DNA from: Taxawa tesnikishii (nom. ined.)
Taxonomy: Eukaryota > Ascomycota > Dothideomycetes > Dothideales
Length of the DNA: 64,000 nt
Assembly: GCA_030247885.1 (NCBI GenBank)
Contig: JAPDRO010000007.1
Span: forward strand, 813,501 to 877,500
Direction: 5' to 3'
Shown here one piece after another: positions 23,033 to 35,805 of the stretch (positions are counted from its first letter, which is position 1; each line of letters opens with the position of its first letter). The position numbers and the translations under genes were made by a program. The notes under the pieces are model-generated. The model was not told the DNA's origin and did not search any database. It worked only from the letters and a program-made list of their open reading frames with translations.

Positions 23033-24259
23033 TCAAGGTGCAGGAGGCCCGGTTTTCTGAAAAGACCTTGCATCCAGCAGCGGTACATTTTCAGTTTCCT
23101 TTGGCGGTTGACCAGCATGCGACGGTCCACGCCCAAGTTGAGAATCTCAAAAGATGGTGACGACTCGTCTTGCTCAATGCGAGTCTCCTGGATTTTGTCT
23201 GCCAAATCGTCCCCTGTCTGCTCCGCACTCTGCTCCCTCACCGGGATGTTGCCAGACCATATCTGCTCAAGCTCGTCCTTCTCAAAGAAGTAAACCCTAG
23301 TACCATCCCCGCGAACGTAAAAGTTTTCTTCCAAATACCTGCCTTTCTTGAACCGAACTTGGGCCAGATCCCCCGTCCGTAGTCTCTGAAGAGTACAAGT
23401 CCACCCGGCTTAAGAAGGTCCCAGACGTTCTTGACAGCCTGCTTCCATTGCGATGGTGACAGAGCGGAGAAGATAAAAATCATGATGACAATGTCCACGT
23501 TTCCAGCCTGCAGGCCCGGCGGTCGACTCTGTTCTCCCTCACCTGCAGCATCCCACACGTCTGCTTGGACTACACTGTTTTCGTAGGACTCGTTCGCTCG
23601 TATGACCTCTACCGCCTTCTTTGAGTAGTCGCATGCGTGGACCTTCAGCTGGGGGTTCTTGTTCATTTGCGCGATAGGGAAAGCAGTGTTTCCAGCCCCA
23701 GCGCCGATCTCCAAGACTGTGGTCGGCCCAGCATCTTCTTTCGTAACCTCACCGAGGATAGGGAATTCTTGAACCAGCCATTTCCGGTCCTTGAAGAAGT
23801 TGGCCTGGTTGTTGCTGTAGAACTTGTCCCACCACTTTTCCGGCTTCTCGCTGAATCTCTTCTTGTCAAACTCTGTAACAGCGTTGGAGCGCTGGAATTC
23901 CGTCTGCGTCTCCATGAAGGTCTTGTATGCATCGTCTGTCTCGACGTGATCCCAGGCATTGTAGGCGAAAATATCGTCTCCCTCTTCTAGATAGCGTGAC
24001 CCGAATTGGAAGGGATCGGTCCTTTTCTGAGGGTTCTCGGAGGACGAAGTAGCAGGCTTACGCAAAGGCTGGAAAGTTGCAGGTACGCCGTACGCTGGTT
24101 CGCCTACTGTGTCTGTGGCAGAGTCTGTTGCGGGGTTGGTGGGGTCAAGGGAGGTGTGTCGGGCACTGCGACAACGGCGCGCATGTGCTCCATAGCCTTG
24201 GAGAGCTGCTGCTTGGGCGTCTTTCCACGCTGCGGCACATTGAGCTGAACGTCGGCCAT
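23033..24259 (-). CDS. TRM140: tRNA m3C32 methyltransferase, Trm140/METTL2 type
   Basis: SAM-dependent methyltransferase that makes 3-methylcytidine at position 32 of threonine/serine tRNAs. Core motifs are KWWDKFYSNNQANFFKDR, the SAM loop TVLEIGAGAGNT, VHACDYSKKAVEVIR, VDIVIMIFIFSALSP and GLVLFRDYGRG, then NFYVRGDGTRVYFF and VDRRMLVNRQRKLKMYR near the C-terminus. The frame breaks twice: between about 24118 and 24160, and at five C (plus strand) at 23370-23374. Each is repaired in sense by one added base. The start at 24259 (MADVQLNVPQ) is tentative. The stop is also tentative: read as is, the frame runs on antisense into the DUF427 exon, while one base more near 23065 would stop it at 23033. 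It shares a 328 bp divergent promoter with COQ10. Confidence 0.85.
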
Positions 24260-24587
24260 CTTGAACGTTTCTGTCGTGGTGGGGTTGGACTCGAAGTAGG
24301 ACGGGAGTGTGTTTCTTTCAATTGCTTGACAGGTGATGGTGAAGAAATTCCCAGAGATCTTATCGCGGTTCTCCAGACTATGGACGGTTCGTCCCGTTCT
24401 CGGTTCCACGCCATCGGGACGTCGCGATGCAAGGGCAGCGTCTACGATGTCATCCACGCCTCAGTTTTCATGGAGACAGGTAACTGTTGGAGTTATTCAA
24501 GTATTTGTACTTAGTTGTTTGGCTTTATTCCTGCTTACAGCCCTTCTTCCTCTCTTTCCTTCTTGTCGTTTACTACCACGTTCAAAC
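24260..24587. promoter_or_regulatory. Divergent promoter of TRM140 and COQ10
   Basis: 328 bp between two start codons pointing away from each other. No TATA box is clear. The COQ10 side ends in a pyrimidine-rich leader. Confidence 0.5.
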
Positions 24588-25412
24588 ATGAAGGTCCTCC
24601 GTCCCGCCTCGTCCCTCGTCGCTCAATTTCCCGGACATGGCTCCAGGCAAGCCTGTCGATCGCTGGTAACGCATCAACTCCCTCCAACAGCTCTTCAGAC
24701 ACAGAACGTCCAACGCCGCACCTTCTTTTCCAACCCTTTCAGCTCCAGCCCTCAAACTCTCTTTACGACTCGAACACTGCCTTACCCGCCCTCGCTGATT
24801 TACTCCGTCATCGCCGATATCAACTCCTACAGCGCCTTCCTACCCTACTGCCGGTCCTCCACCGTCACAAAGACTTCCTCTCCCGACGCTGACGGAAACA
24901 CCTGGCCGGAAGAAGCCAAGGTCGTCATCGGCTTCAACGATGATATCGGTGAGAGTTGGTGGTCGCGTATCTATTGCGATCCAGGAAAAGTTATCGAGGC
25001 CGTGAGCGGGAACTCAGAAACCACGCTCTCGCCCGACAGGATAAAGCACCACTCTGCGCGTCCAGAGAGCAACGACCCCACGAGGAATGCGTCGGTGTTG
25101 ACGCACCTACTCACGAGGTGGACGCTGAGGCCATTCCCCTTCAAGCCAGGTCCGCTTCCCAGCCAAGGAGAGCCCCAACAGAACACGAGTCCTATCCCGC
25201 CAAAGGAGCAGACTGAAGTTAGCTTGGCGCTTGAATTTCAATTCGCAAACCCCATCTACGCGACCATGAGCGCAGCGGCTGCGCCCAAGGTGGCTGAGAA
25301 GATGGTTGAGGCTTTCGAGAAAAGAGTGCGGAGTGTTCTGGATGGCCCCTCTATGGGCGGCACCAGCAGACAGGCTGGAGCTCTGGAAGGCGTGATGAGA
25401 CCGAAGCCGTAG
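24588..25412 (+). CDS. COQ10: COQ10, mitochondrial coenzyme Q-binding START protein
   Basis: Binds coenzyme Q in the mitochondrial inner membrane and is needed for its use in respiration and for efficient synthesis. Single exon, 274 residues, intact. The N-terminal about 45 residues are rich in R, S, Q and T with few acids, as in a mitochondrial targeting sequence. The START/polyketide-cyclase domain follows, from about residue 60. Motifs are QTLFTTRTLPYPPSLIYSVI, INSYSAFLPYCRSSTV, and near the end FEFQFANPIYATMSAAAAP-like sequence (here LEFQFANPIYATMSAAAAP), then VAEKMVEAFEKR. The start codon at 24588 was chosen because it opens the targeting peptide after a pyrimidine-rich leader. An in-frame upstream extension also exists but overlaps the divergent promoter. 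Confidence 0.9.
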   Translation: MKVLRPASSLVAQFPGHGSRQACRSLVTHQLPPTALQTQNVQRRTFFSNPFSSSPQTLFTTRTLPYPPSLIYSVIADINSYSAFLPYCRSSTVTKTSSPDADGNTWPEEAKVVIGFNDDIGESWWSRIYCDPGKVIEAVSGNSETTLSPDRIKHHSARPESNDPTRNASVLTHLLTRWTLRPFPFKPGPLPSQGEPQQNTSPIPPKEQTEVSLALEFQFANPIYATMSAAAAPKVAEKMVEAFEKRVRSVLDGPSMGGTSRQAGALEGVMRPKP

Positions 25413-26838
25413 CCGGCGGAAGTCTGTGCAAGAAAGAAAGGTCGAGATACCTTAGTAACAATGTGTGAAAGCTAAAAAAAATTAAAAAAAAGTACCATTA
25501 GTAGAGAAAGACGATAAGCATGTTTCACATTCTAATTTCTCTTAATTCATAACTCGACCTCAGCGGCTCATACCTTGCGTTTCAAGCTTCATGTTTCCTA
25601 TGTCATTGATTCCTACCCCATTCGTGATCGTGAGCTTTGAGCTCCAAACACCTTCCATCCCATCTATTCATTGCATCTCACCTCTGGTAGGCCAAAAAAC
25701 AATTCTCACACTGGTCACTTGGTACAATCGGCAACAAAAGAACCGAGCAGTAGGTTAAGGCAGTTGACAATTCTAGCAACTCCACCTGTGGGAATACACA
25801 TGAAGCTGTACGCAAAGAGGAGGCTCGTACATCACAGGTACACAAGCGATGTTCTTTCTGTTGAAGTGAGGCCAACGGTTGCATTCTAGACAGTATGAAT
25901 CTGGCCCTTAAAAATCACACGGTTCACCGAAGGGACTTTTGCACCTACTGGCGGAGCTACGTGGGGAGTTCCAACAGTGTTCTAACCTTGGCCAGGTAAC
26001 CACAATCAACACTAGCACATGCTCAAGATGGCTGACTCGTCTCATCCTACATCTCCTTCGCCTCTCCGGGTCTTGTCACAAACTCACCCTACAAGCGCCT
26101 CATCAATCCTTGCGCCTCCGATCCAGCCTCCCTCAACCCTCAACAGTACCGCCGTCATCGCCACCCATGAGTCCATGCGCAAGCTTCCTTGGGTTCCCAC
26201 GCGAGCTCTGTAATAAATCTACTTCTATATTTTCGACCCTGTCTCCTACGCAGAGCGTGTTGAGTGCATTGTCTCACAGAGCCAAAGCGAAAGCTTAGAA
26301 CGGTCTTCACCCAAGTTCCCAGAGACCTTCAACCCCCGCCACAACATCCCATTGCGCGCGTCTGCGGCCAGCTGCACGACGAGACCCTTAGTTAACAATA
26401 CGCTACAATGCCATTCTACGCCACCATTGCCCCGGGTCTCTTGCAGCGCCCCTGGCACGAGTCCCCGCCCGCGCAACTCTTGACCTGGCTGCAGACACCT
26501 GACCCTGTTCTTGTTCGCAAGGCCTCGAACCTCGTCATGCGCCTCGAGTTCACACCCATCCTATGGCTGCACGTGGATCTGAGCCAGTGGCCCAAATGCG
26601 ACGCGCAAATATGCGCAAGGGGTTTGAACATGTACAAAGTTCATCCCAATGGCCTTCTCTACCTATGTGCTTTTTAAGGAAGCTCAACACGATGTTGCGC
26701 ATGATGTTAATTCACCTGTTCAAGTGTGCTCGTCACTGACGTGGTAGCGCGAGTTCTCTCCATGGCTGCAAGCACGGTTAGACATGTACTCTGCGCGGGT
26801 GTTGCCACATCGTAAAAGAAATATTGTGGCACCGGCCT
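25413..26838. other. 1.4 kb without a supported gene
   Basis: COQ10 3' region with an A-rich tract at about 25474-25492. Two short plus-strand frames (26025-26213, rich in S, P and T; 26408-26677) have plausible Kozak contexts but no recognisable domain and no clear splice partners, so I do not call them genes. Confidence 0.5.
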
Positions 26839-27759
26839 TCAAATCATTGTAACTGCAGCACATCTGGTACTTGCTCGGCACGTCCGCATCGTATCGGCAC
26901 AATCCCAGGGCAAAGTGAAGTGCAAGATGGCGCCCAGGAAATTTGGAGAAAGGCCAGTGTAGAAGGTCCTGACTAGTGGAATGCGATACTCTTGAAGCGC
27001 TGTAAGAGTCGCTTCCATCCCGTCCCGCAGGCGGATGTCGTGTTCTTGTGAGGTGATGGAGAATCTCGTCCATGACCGCATTTCGGAACCGTTCATTGCG
27101 AATCTTCTCGCCAAAGACTTAAGAAGGTTCCCGAAGTTGGCCTTGAGCTTCTACACCAGAAATCCCTTGTCATAGGTGCAGAACGCGTAGACGTGAGACA
27201 CGAAGAGTTCGTCTCCAAGCAACTTCATCAGCTTCTCCTGGTTCTCTTAGGAACCTTACGACGAGGATTTTTCTTCTTAGGGGCTCGTTGTATCCATCGT
27301 TGGTTTCAGGCAGACGGTTGACGACCAATGTGACCAGCAACGCCCGCTCGCTAACCGAAAACTGAACTTCACAGTGGTCGAGCAGACGCATGTGCTGTGG
27401 CGGCTCGCTGCGCACTCTAACCGGAAAGGTGTACATATCCTTGACAAGTGGGCCAATGCCATACATCTTCTCCTCAACCGCGTGTTTTCCTCTCGAATGG
27501 AAGCAGTTAAAGATAGTGTCGAAGGCCTCGCTGTTGCCATAGGAGCTCGACGCAAGCACGGCGATATCGCGATTTGGACTCCACTACAGCGCGCACAGAT
27601 GTTCGTCTGCTTTAGCTTTCGCAATGCGGCCTTCAATCTCGACGAGGGAAGCAGAAGACATCCCCTTTTTGTGCCAGAGGACGACTGCGGAAACAGAGAT
27701 ATACCGGGTTTAGAGGGAGGGAAGGAGAACACAACGGAGATAAAGAGTCGCTCATTCAC
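26839..27759 (-). pseudogene. Decayed protein gene of unknown family
   Basis: On the minus strand, segments with coding-like composition alternate with in-frame stops and frame changes. Examples, in order: IEGRIAKAKADEHLCAL, then ASSSYGNSEAFDTIFNCFHS, CEVQFSVSERALLVTLVVN, KLMKLLGDELFVSHVYAFCT and, after a stop, NFGNLLKSLARRFAMNG. At least three interruptions separate them, including plain stops not at base runs. I do not recognise the family. Unlike the other broken genes in the window, the damage is spread out, so true decay is more likely than a sequence error. A multi-exon gene with unusual introns is a weaker alternative. Confidence 0.35.
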
Positions 27760-28677
27760 CGTTGGTAAGCATTACCAGTGCTGGGGAGCGATACCTTGTT
27801 CCTGGCGTGCAATGCCTGTTACGGTTGCCTGAACGCGAAGAAGGAGAGCAAGCAAACGAGATGTACCTTTGTATTTGACACAGCGCAGCCAAGCTTGCAG
27901 CACAGCAGTACAATCCCGGATGAAGAATCCACGATAGGCCCCTGGAGGCTTTCCTTCTGACGGTCATCAGAGGGGTTGTAATCACCACGACCGGCAACCA
28001 AAATTCCACGTTTGCCAATATGCCAACCCCGGCTGCGAGTCTGCAACTATAACGGAGGTTTGCCTTTGATAAGCATCCAAAGTCTTGCAGCTACTTTCCA
28101 ACATGGCAACCTTGCGTGCAGGTCTGCATTTGCATGCACACAACCGGTTCGTGGATTTTGTCGTGTTCACGGCTGCGAGTACTACGACTAGGGGTTCGGG
28201 GAATGGAAGATGGCTCCTGAGTACTAGTATCTTCAGCGGTTCCTTTGTCGACAGAAGGCAGTGCAACCTGAAATGCACCCGTACAATCCCGACATCTTAC
28301 GATGACCCCTGTTTTAGATATGTATAAGTTTCCCGAAACTCGGGTCATGTCAGAAGGCCAAGAAGGGCTTAGGAAGGGTTGCAAAAAGGTCTGGAGGAGC
28401 TGTTGAACCAGTGGCGTGTCGTCCGAGCAAAGTCCGAATGTCAGCTTCGATCACAGCCAAACCCGATCAGCCAATGCGCAGCAGGTATCAGGCTAATAAC
28501 GCTGTGACATGTATACCAAGCAAAACAAAAAACATATAAAGATGGTATCATCATTCTGTAACCTGCTATAACCTCACTGCTCATCATAGACCCATAAACT
28601 TGATAAGCTCAATAGCCGCTTTTCCAACATCGCTCTCAACAGCCAACCGCAACCACTGCCACTACAACCAGTTAACA
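27760..28677. other. 0.9 kb without a supported gene
   Basis: No recognisable gene. The last 140 bp has a TATA-like box and a CA-rich leader in front of a small open frame. Confidence 0.5.
28535..28540 (+). promoter_or_regulatory. TATA box candidate for the small gene at 28678
   Basis: TATAAA 138 bp before an ATG that lies in a good fungal start context (TTAACAATGTC) after a CA-rich leader. Confidence 0.4.
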
Positions 28678-28821
28678 ATGTCGTCCTTCCTGCAATCACT
28701 CAAGAAGTTCTTCGCTGGTTTTGACTGCGCTGGCGCCAAGAATACACTTGACGAACCGTACGACCCCTTTCCACGAGCCAGATACGCTGGCCAGGGTCGC
28801 GGGCGAATGCCAGCGCGGTAG
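28678..28821 (+). CDS. Possible small protein of 47 residues
   Basis: A short open frame starting MSSFLQSLKKFFAGFDCAG and ending in an arginine/glycine-rich tail. No domain is recognised and no signal peptide is seen. The N-terminal part could form an amphipathic helix. What supports it is the context: a TATAAA box, then a CA-rich leader of the kind used by real fungal genes, then an ideal start context. The frame could also be the first exon of a longer gene, although no convincing donor was seen before the stop. Confidence 0.35.
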   Translation: MSSFLQSLKKFFAGFDCAGAKNTLDEPYDPFPRARYAGQGRGRMPAR

Positions 28822-29003
28822 AGACTGTCGCTCCGACCAGGATGTGATCGTTTCCTCTTTCTTGGATAGACTGGACCCTTTGGGTTTCCCGGGCGGTCTT
28901 CGTCGTTTGGGGACAGGCCCTTCCCCAGTTCTGACGACCCATCTCTTCGCCGACCGTTACGCAGCAACTACAAGATGTATCCTTCCGCGTCTTCTCGATT
29001 TTC

Positions 29004-30675
29004 TCACACTTCGCTCTTCTTCCTGGCTTCCTTCCTCAATCGAGCCTTCCGCAGTCCCTCCTCGACCTTATCCTTTCTCCAACTGCAGATTTCGGCGAAC
29101 TCGCAAATCCGGCATTTATAGGCTTCTTCGATGTCCACGCCTCTGGCGGGACGCTCTCCGCACCACCAGGCCATCTCTTGCATGATCCATGCATTCAAGG
29201 CTTCAGCATCGAACGCGAATGTCTTGGACCCTATGATATCCCCACTGCCAGGCGCACGGAACTCGGCACGAAGAACATCGCCAATCGGAGACGATACACC
29301 GCCGTGTAGTCGCTGTGAGTCAGACGCAGCAGGAGAAAACGGGAGGGTTCGCTGGAATTCAGAGATTACAAGTGTCCACAGTTTCTTGAGCGTGTTGTGC
29401 GCCAACAGCTCCTCGAGGCCGTCCTGGCTGCTCTCGAATGGCGCAAGGTCCGATTGCGCGGCATCCTCGCGAAAGTTGAATTCCAGACCTGCGATTTGCG
29501 CGATGAAGGTATCGCTGAACGCGGCTGAGCTGTCGAGACCGTAGCGGGCGAAGATCTGATCTGCTGGTACGGAATTCAAGGTCAGGAGTGAAAGGAGGCG
29601 GTGGTACAGCATGAGTTGCATGGCCGTTCCACGAAAGGCCGGTTCTGTTGGTAGACTGCGCGAGCCGCGCGTCTTTATGTCTGTAAGGTAGACTTGCCTC
29701 TGCAGATCAGTGTTCGATTGCGCGACCTCCTCATCAGCGCCTTTTCCAAGCGATAGGAACGTATCCATTGTTTTTTGAGATGGAGAAAGCTTCTGCTTCT
29801 TTTTACTGCCTTTACCGCCCGCACTCTGCCTCTCCTGTATCTTCGTCTGCAACTCTTCATCGGGACATGTGAAGCTCAGTTCATCAATGATCCCGTTGAC
29901 CACCTGGCCCTCAACCACGCCCCATACTTCTAGCTCTCTTGTCATTCCGGTAACCCGTAGCGTGCGTAGGCCTTGGATAATGTTCCATAGCCTGAGGCCG
30001 AACGTGTCTTCCTTGCTGACAGTCTCCACCGGCACGGTCGTGTGCACCTGCTCTTCAAGCACCTTATGCACCTCGCTGCCCTTCTTCATCGCAACAGTCT
30101 TGCGCACTCGTCCATACTTTGACAGACTGTAAAAGTACTGAAGTTCACACCACGCGGGCGAAACAAGATCGGTTACAGAAAGCGGCTTCTTGGACCGAAA
30201 ACGCTCGAGCGGGCTCCGAGCGTCTTGTTCATCTGGTTGTGCACTTGCTGACCGCTGGCGCTCTGGGGCGGGTGAGTTCCGTGCTGTCAAGCGCTGGGTC
30301 AGCGTGTCAGTTCTGGGCTTGCGAATGCACAAAGGCGAATCCTAAGCTGAACAGAGAAGACTTACGAGAGAAAGCGAGGCGATTGCTTGTGTCGTACTCG
30401 ACCTCGACAGAGGGCACACGAATGGGCCCGTCACGCGCCAGGACCTGGAAAACCACGCCTTCCTCGTCAACATAACTTTGGTACGGCTGAGAGATTCCGG
30501 CATCATGTTCCTCTACAGTCTCGAGGACCGCAACTGATTGAGTCTGTGAATCTGCCTGTGTCAGGAGAGCGCTCAGCGCGGCCTCGTCGTCTGTACCAAA
30601 GTCTGAGCCGTAGTCGCTTTCGTTGTCTGCTATCGAAGGGGCATTGCGCACACGCTGAAGTCTAGCCGGCGCCAT
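29004..30675 (-). CDS. EXO5: Exonuclease V (EXO5/DEM1), Fe-S single-strand DNase
   Basis: Single-strand DNA exonuclease of the PD-(D/E)XK fold with a 4Fe-4S cluster; it maintains mitochondrial DNA in yeast and nuclear DNA repair in other lineages. The catalytic region starts at LSVTDLVSPAWCELQYFY, with the first cluster cysteine. Active-site elements are VNGIIDELSF and YLTDIKTRGSR. The other cluster cysteines are at the C-terminus (CRICEFAEIC). The acidic, S/T-rich N-terminal exon reads MAPARLQRVRNAPS. I use exons 30398-30675 and 29004-30312 with a GTACGA donor and CAG acceptor, which keeps the frame and gives 528 residues. A stronger GTAAGT donor lies 29 bp further on, but no acceptor I found gives the right phase from it. 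The first exon junction is therefore less certain than the rest. Confidence 0.85.
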
Positions 30676-31132
30676 GTTGCCCTGTTCTGGAAGATGACAG
30701 ACCGGCTTGGGTTAGTGCACCGGAAGTGGCAAGTTGAAGGTGCTCAAGCGGTCGACGCGTCATACTAAGAAACTGATCGCGCTGTCACGAGATATACACA
30801 TGCATGAAAGGGTGAATCCCCAAGCGTGAATGTATACACCCCAGATAGAGGATAGAGACGAAGACGGTGCTGATTTGATATGAGTGCATGAACAAAATGT
30901 TGTCATTTTCTATCGTCTTTCTGAACCATATGTATGCTGCTTGGATATTCCCTTTCTCGAACTTTCCCATTCCATGAATTCCCCGTTTAACTCCACGTTC
31001 CGGTCGTTCCATGAATCCAATTCGGGACATGATACCACATCCAACACTCTGCGCTGCGGCTTCCAACCTCATGCGCGTTTGACCAGTCCTGCGATCCAGA
31101 TACTCCTGTAGGGTAGACTGTGCCTCCACGGC
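30676..31132. other. Intergenic between EXO5 start and SYM1 end
   Basis: 457 bp, SYM1 3' region and EXO5 promoter. A 114-residue minus-strand open frame lies here but looks like 3' untranslated sequence. Confidence 0.5.
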
Positions 31133-31982
31133 TCACGCAGCCAGTGCCTTCTTCGCTCTCTTCCCATTTCCATTGCTCAAAGTCTGTTTCCCCTGTGCAC
31201 CCTGCAGCCTGGCCGCCTCTTCTCTAGCCGCTCTCGCGTTGAGAACACTCAGATAAGTCTGCCACGCAATCGCAATGACTCCGGCAAACACATTCCTGTA
31301 TGGCGCCGCAACAAACGTAAAGCTGAAAGCCGTGACCGCTGGCCAAACCTTCCAGCTGTTCTTCCAGCTCACAGGCACCGTATCAATGACCCTCTGCTTA
31401 GCCTCTTTCAGCGTGCTTCCGGTCAACAAGCTCTGCATGCCAAAGAAGTACGTGTTGAAGATCGGCGTAAAGACAGTCTGGTTGATGCCAATCTTGACAG
31501 CGAGGGATACAATGTGCGAAGAATAGTTGAAGTGGTTGCCCAAAAACTGTGTCGCATGAGCATATCTTCCCGCCAGTGGGTCCTCTCGAAGTACTGACCA
31601 TGAACCACTTGTACGATGGGATAGAGCTTATTCCACCTATAATAAGCGCCCGTACTCCGCGGATGGGCTCATAAGCCTGTTCTGTCCCGCTTCCGGCAAC
31701 GAGCTGCGCAGACAGATCGCCCAGGAAATATATGGTCAAAGATGATGATAATTGGGTCGTGTACGGCGAGCGGCGCTGCATACGACCATAGGCGCGAAAC
31801 GGCGCAGCGATGGGTTCGACCCATGCCCAAGCGGGACCTGGTATCGACAGCGGGCGCGGCGTATCATGTGGGCCAGAAGGAGAAGTTGATGGTTTGGTCG
31901 AAGCGAAACGGTTGGGTGTGCGCAGGAGTCGTCGCTGGACGGCCCTGCGCAACGACCGCCCAGCGAAGGTTAGGACGCTCAT
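31133..31982 (-). CDS. SYM1: SYM1, Mpv17/PMP22-family inner mitochondrial membrane protein
   Basis: Small channel-like membrane protein of the Mpv17/PMP22 family; yeast Sym1 is needed for growth on ethanol under heat stress. Exons 31599-31982 and 31133-31546 are joined by a 52 bp intron, giving 265 residues. The N-terminus is rich in R and S, consistent with mitochondrial targeting. Typical segments are FRAYGRMQRRSPYTTQLSSS, LTIYFLGDLSAQ, PSYKWFMFLGNHF (across the splice) and the family end signature VWPAVTAFSFTFVAAPYRNV. Four hydrophobic segments can be traced. The C-terminal tail is long and basic (GNGKRAKKALAA). Some family members are peroxisomal, so the location is inferred. No break found. 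Confidence 0.9.
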
Positions 31983-32527
31983 CTTGCTGGTTTTCGAGGT
32001 ATCATGGTTGTTGCAAAACGGTAGATGCTGAAGACTAAGACATACGCAAGATATTTTTGGTTGAGTCCACCTGGAAGGTCATTCGGCAACTTTACGCCGA
32101 CTTCGGAAAAGGCGTCATCGGTCGCAATATGTACGGCTGCTGCGTCGGAAAGACAGAAGACGCGCTGAGACAGCACCGTGCACAGCGCGCAGACGCGTCA
32201 AGAGACTGTGATGCGTCCGTGGTCAAGGCAAGGAAGACAGCGATATGGGTAGTAGAAGGTTTACTTTGGAAAGGAGTCACTGCAGGTGTGGAAGACAAGA
32301 GGTAGAAATCTGATGATCGAACTGGGTGGCCACCCTTCGTCAATTGGATCATTATGTTACAATCGCATGTTGATATCTCTCGCTCTCAGTGCACCTGTTG
32401 CACTCCGTTGTGAATCTCCCATGCCCATGATCATGTCAAAGAGAAAAGAGACTCCAAAACGCCTTCCACCGATCCCTCCTAGCCGTCAGGTTGCCGCCAT
32501 ACTGAAGAAGTTGCTGGCAGTCAGCGC
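31983..32527. other. Intergenic: SYM1 promoter and histone H3 3' region
   Basis: 545 bp with no recognisable gene on either strand. Confidence 0.6.
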
Positions 32528-33763
<1,236 letters not shown>

Positions 33764-34188
33764 ATGACTGGACGTACGTTCTATGCTTCCACATCGTTCT
33801 TGCATCAACATATCACTAACGCGTCTATACAGGCGGCAAAGGTGGCAAGGGTCTTGGAAAGGGTGGTGCCAAGCGTCACCGCAAGATTTTGCGCGACAAC
33901 ATCCAGGGTATCACCAAGCCCGCTATTCGTCGTCTCGCTCGTCGTGGTGGTGTCAAGCGTATCTCGGCCAGTATGTGTCTCTTCTTCCTTCTCGGCTTCC
34001 TTCGGCAGCTAACAGCCATTGCAGTGATTTACGAGGAGACCCGTGGTGTCCTCAAGTCCTTCCTCGAGTCCGTCATCCGTGATGCCGTCACCTACACTGA
34101 ACACGCCAAGCGCAAGACCGTTACCTCGCTCGATGTCGTGTATGCTCTCAAGCGTCAGGGCCGGACCCTCTACGGTTTCGGTGGTTAG
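33764..34188 (+). CDS. H4: Histone H4
   Basis: Core nucleosomal histone. Exons 33764-33773 (10 bp), 33833-33970 and 34025-34188 give 103 residues with the expected sequence: [40 protein letters not shown] and [20 protein letters not shown], ending in RTLYGFGG. The acetylatable tail lysines K5, K8, K12 and K16 are all present. The very short first exon carries only three full codons. Divergent partner of H3. No break found. Confidence 0.98.
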
Positions 34189-34944
34189 GCGGTTTCTTCT
34201 CTTTTTTCGGTTATGAATGGGTTTTTACGAGTTGTCCGTGTGCCGCCGCAGTAGGCGTGCGATGGAATCATCATTGGGTTCGGGCGGGTTTGCTTTGTAT
34301 CATACGGCCAGCGTATGGCTACGGCCTGGGGAGTTCATGGGGACAATGCAATGATACCAATAATCCTCACACTTGATCTTCCGGTTCCCCCTTTCTCGTC
34401 TGTGATTTCTTCGTGACGCGTCTCCTGTTTACAACGTGGTCCTTGTGCGTTGCATCACGCGTGCTGCTGCTTTGACCATCGCGTTGCATCGCGCTTCTGG
34501 GCCCATCTCGGAAGATCTTATGACTACGACCATCTATATACTGCGGTAGCACATGTTGCAAAGGCTGCGTTCGTTTCACATGATTTGCTCCTGGCTATGC
34601 CTTCGACTCACCCTCTTCTCACCACATGGGTTGGAGTGCGGTTGTGGTTAGCCGCTGACGTAATCTATGTAGTTTATCTGCTCTTCCCTCAAGCCGGCTA
34701 TGAGGTTTGCGGTCCGGCCAACTCAGTAGAAGCACCTACCGAGGTTGGGGTCATTCCATGTAGCTGATGTGTGGATCACACGCCCTGTGACGGAATGCAG
34801 AGAGCAGTTGCGGCTTCGCTGATCCTCCCCGGTCACTCCCGGCCTGTATACGGTGCCATCATATCATATGTAGAGCAGGAGTAATTATTGAGTTCCGTTC
34901 TTGGCTTCTGTATCCTACACTCTGCTCCTTCTCAAGACTGCGAC
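34189..34944. other. Intergenic between H4 and HAD hydrolase gene
   Basis: 756 bp with no recognisable gene. Confidence 0.6.
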
Positions 34945-35805
34945 ATGTCGCTAGATACCGCCACTGCCCGCGCGCTCCTCTTCGACGTCTTCGGCACGTG
35001 CGTCGACTGGCGCAGCACCGTGACCAAGACACTCTGGGATGCATGTCACTTCGCGTTGAACAACCCAGCGGCTTCGATGGCGAGCCGCATCCGTCTTATC
35101 GCCAGTGATATGAGTATTGAAGACTGGGGCGAAGTGGCACAGGAGTGGCGTACGAGCTATTATGAGTTCACGAGGGCAGTTGCGAGGGGTGAAGGCGGTG
35201 CATACAAGACGGTCGATGAGCACAACCTGGAATCGTTGAGGGAGATCTTGACTAAACGCGGTTTGATAAGAGGTGTAAGTGTTGCTTGACACCGAACAGC
35301 AGGCGCTAATGTGTTCCCAGCCGGATGAAACGGGTGGTCTTTGGATTGATTCCGAAATCCAGGAGCTTAGTCTGATCTGGCACCGTCTCGATCCATGGCC
35401 CGATACTATTGCTGGACTGGCTGCGCTAGGTGAGAAGTACTCGACCTGTACGCTCTCCAACGGTAACATGACGCTGCTGGAGGACATGCAGGCGTACTCG
35501 GGGATGCCCTTCACGCACACCTTCTCGTCCGAGCTGTTCAACTCGTATAAGCCGAATCCGGCGATATACAATGGCGCGGCAGAGCGGCTGGGTCTGAGAA
35601 CGAGCCAATGCGTGATGGTTGCGGCCCATCTGGGAGATCTGGAGGCGGCGAAGGCGTGCGGGTACCAGACAATCTATGTCGAGAGACCAAGGGAAGAGAC
35701 GTATGATGTCGAGGAGGCAAAGAAGAAGGGTTTTGTTGATCTTTGGATCACGGGGAGGAGGAAGGTTTCGTTGCTGTCGCGAGGAGGATGGGCTGTCAGT
35801 CGTGA
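34945..35805 (+). CDS. Haloacid dehalogenase-type II hydrolase
   Basis: HAD-superfamily hydrolase resembling the L-2-haloacid dehalogenases, which replace the halogen of 2-haloalkanoic acids with hydroxyl by way of an aspartyl ester. Exons 34945-35274 and 35321-35805, about 271 residues. Catalytic elements are visible: the nucleophile Asp14 in LLFDVFGTCVDW, motif II in CTLSNGN, the lysine in YKPNPAIYN and the acidic motif in MVAAHLGDLEAAKACG. The frame breaks at four G (35752-35755). One more G turns the tail into GFVAVARRMGCQS and then a stop at 35803, the usual family ending; as written, the frame runs on to 35956 with an unrelated tail. The physiological substrate is not known. Fungal members are many and few are tested. 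Confidence 0.85.

Noticed and set aside
30785-31129. Minus-strand 114-codon open frame after SYM1
   Set aside because: It starts next to the SYM1 stop, shows no domain, and has the composition of 3' untranslated sequence.
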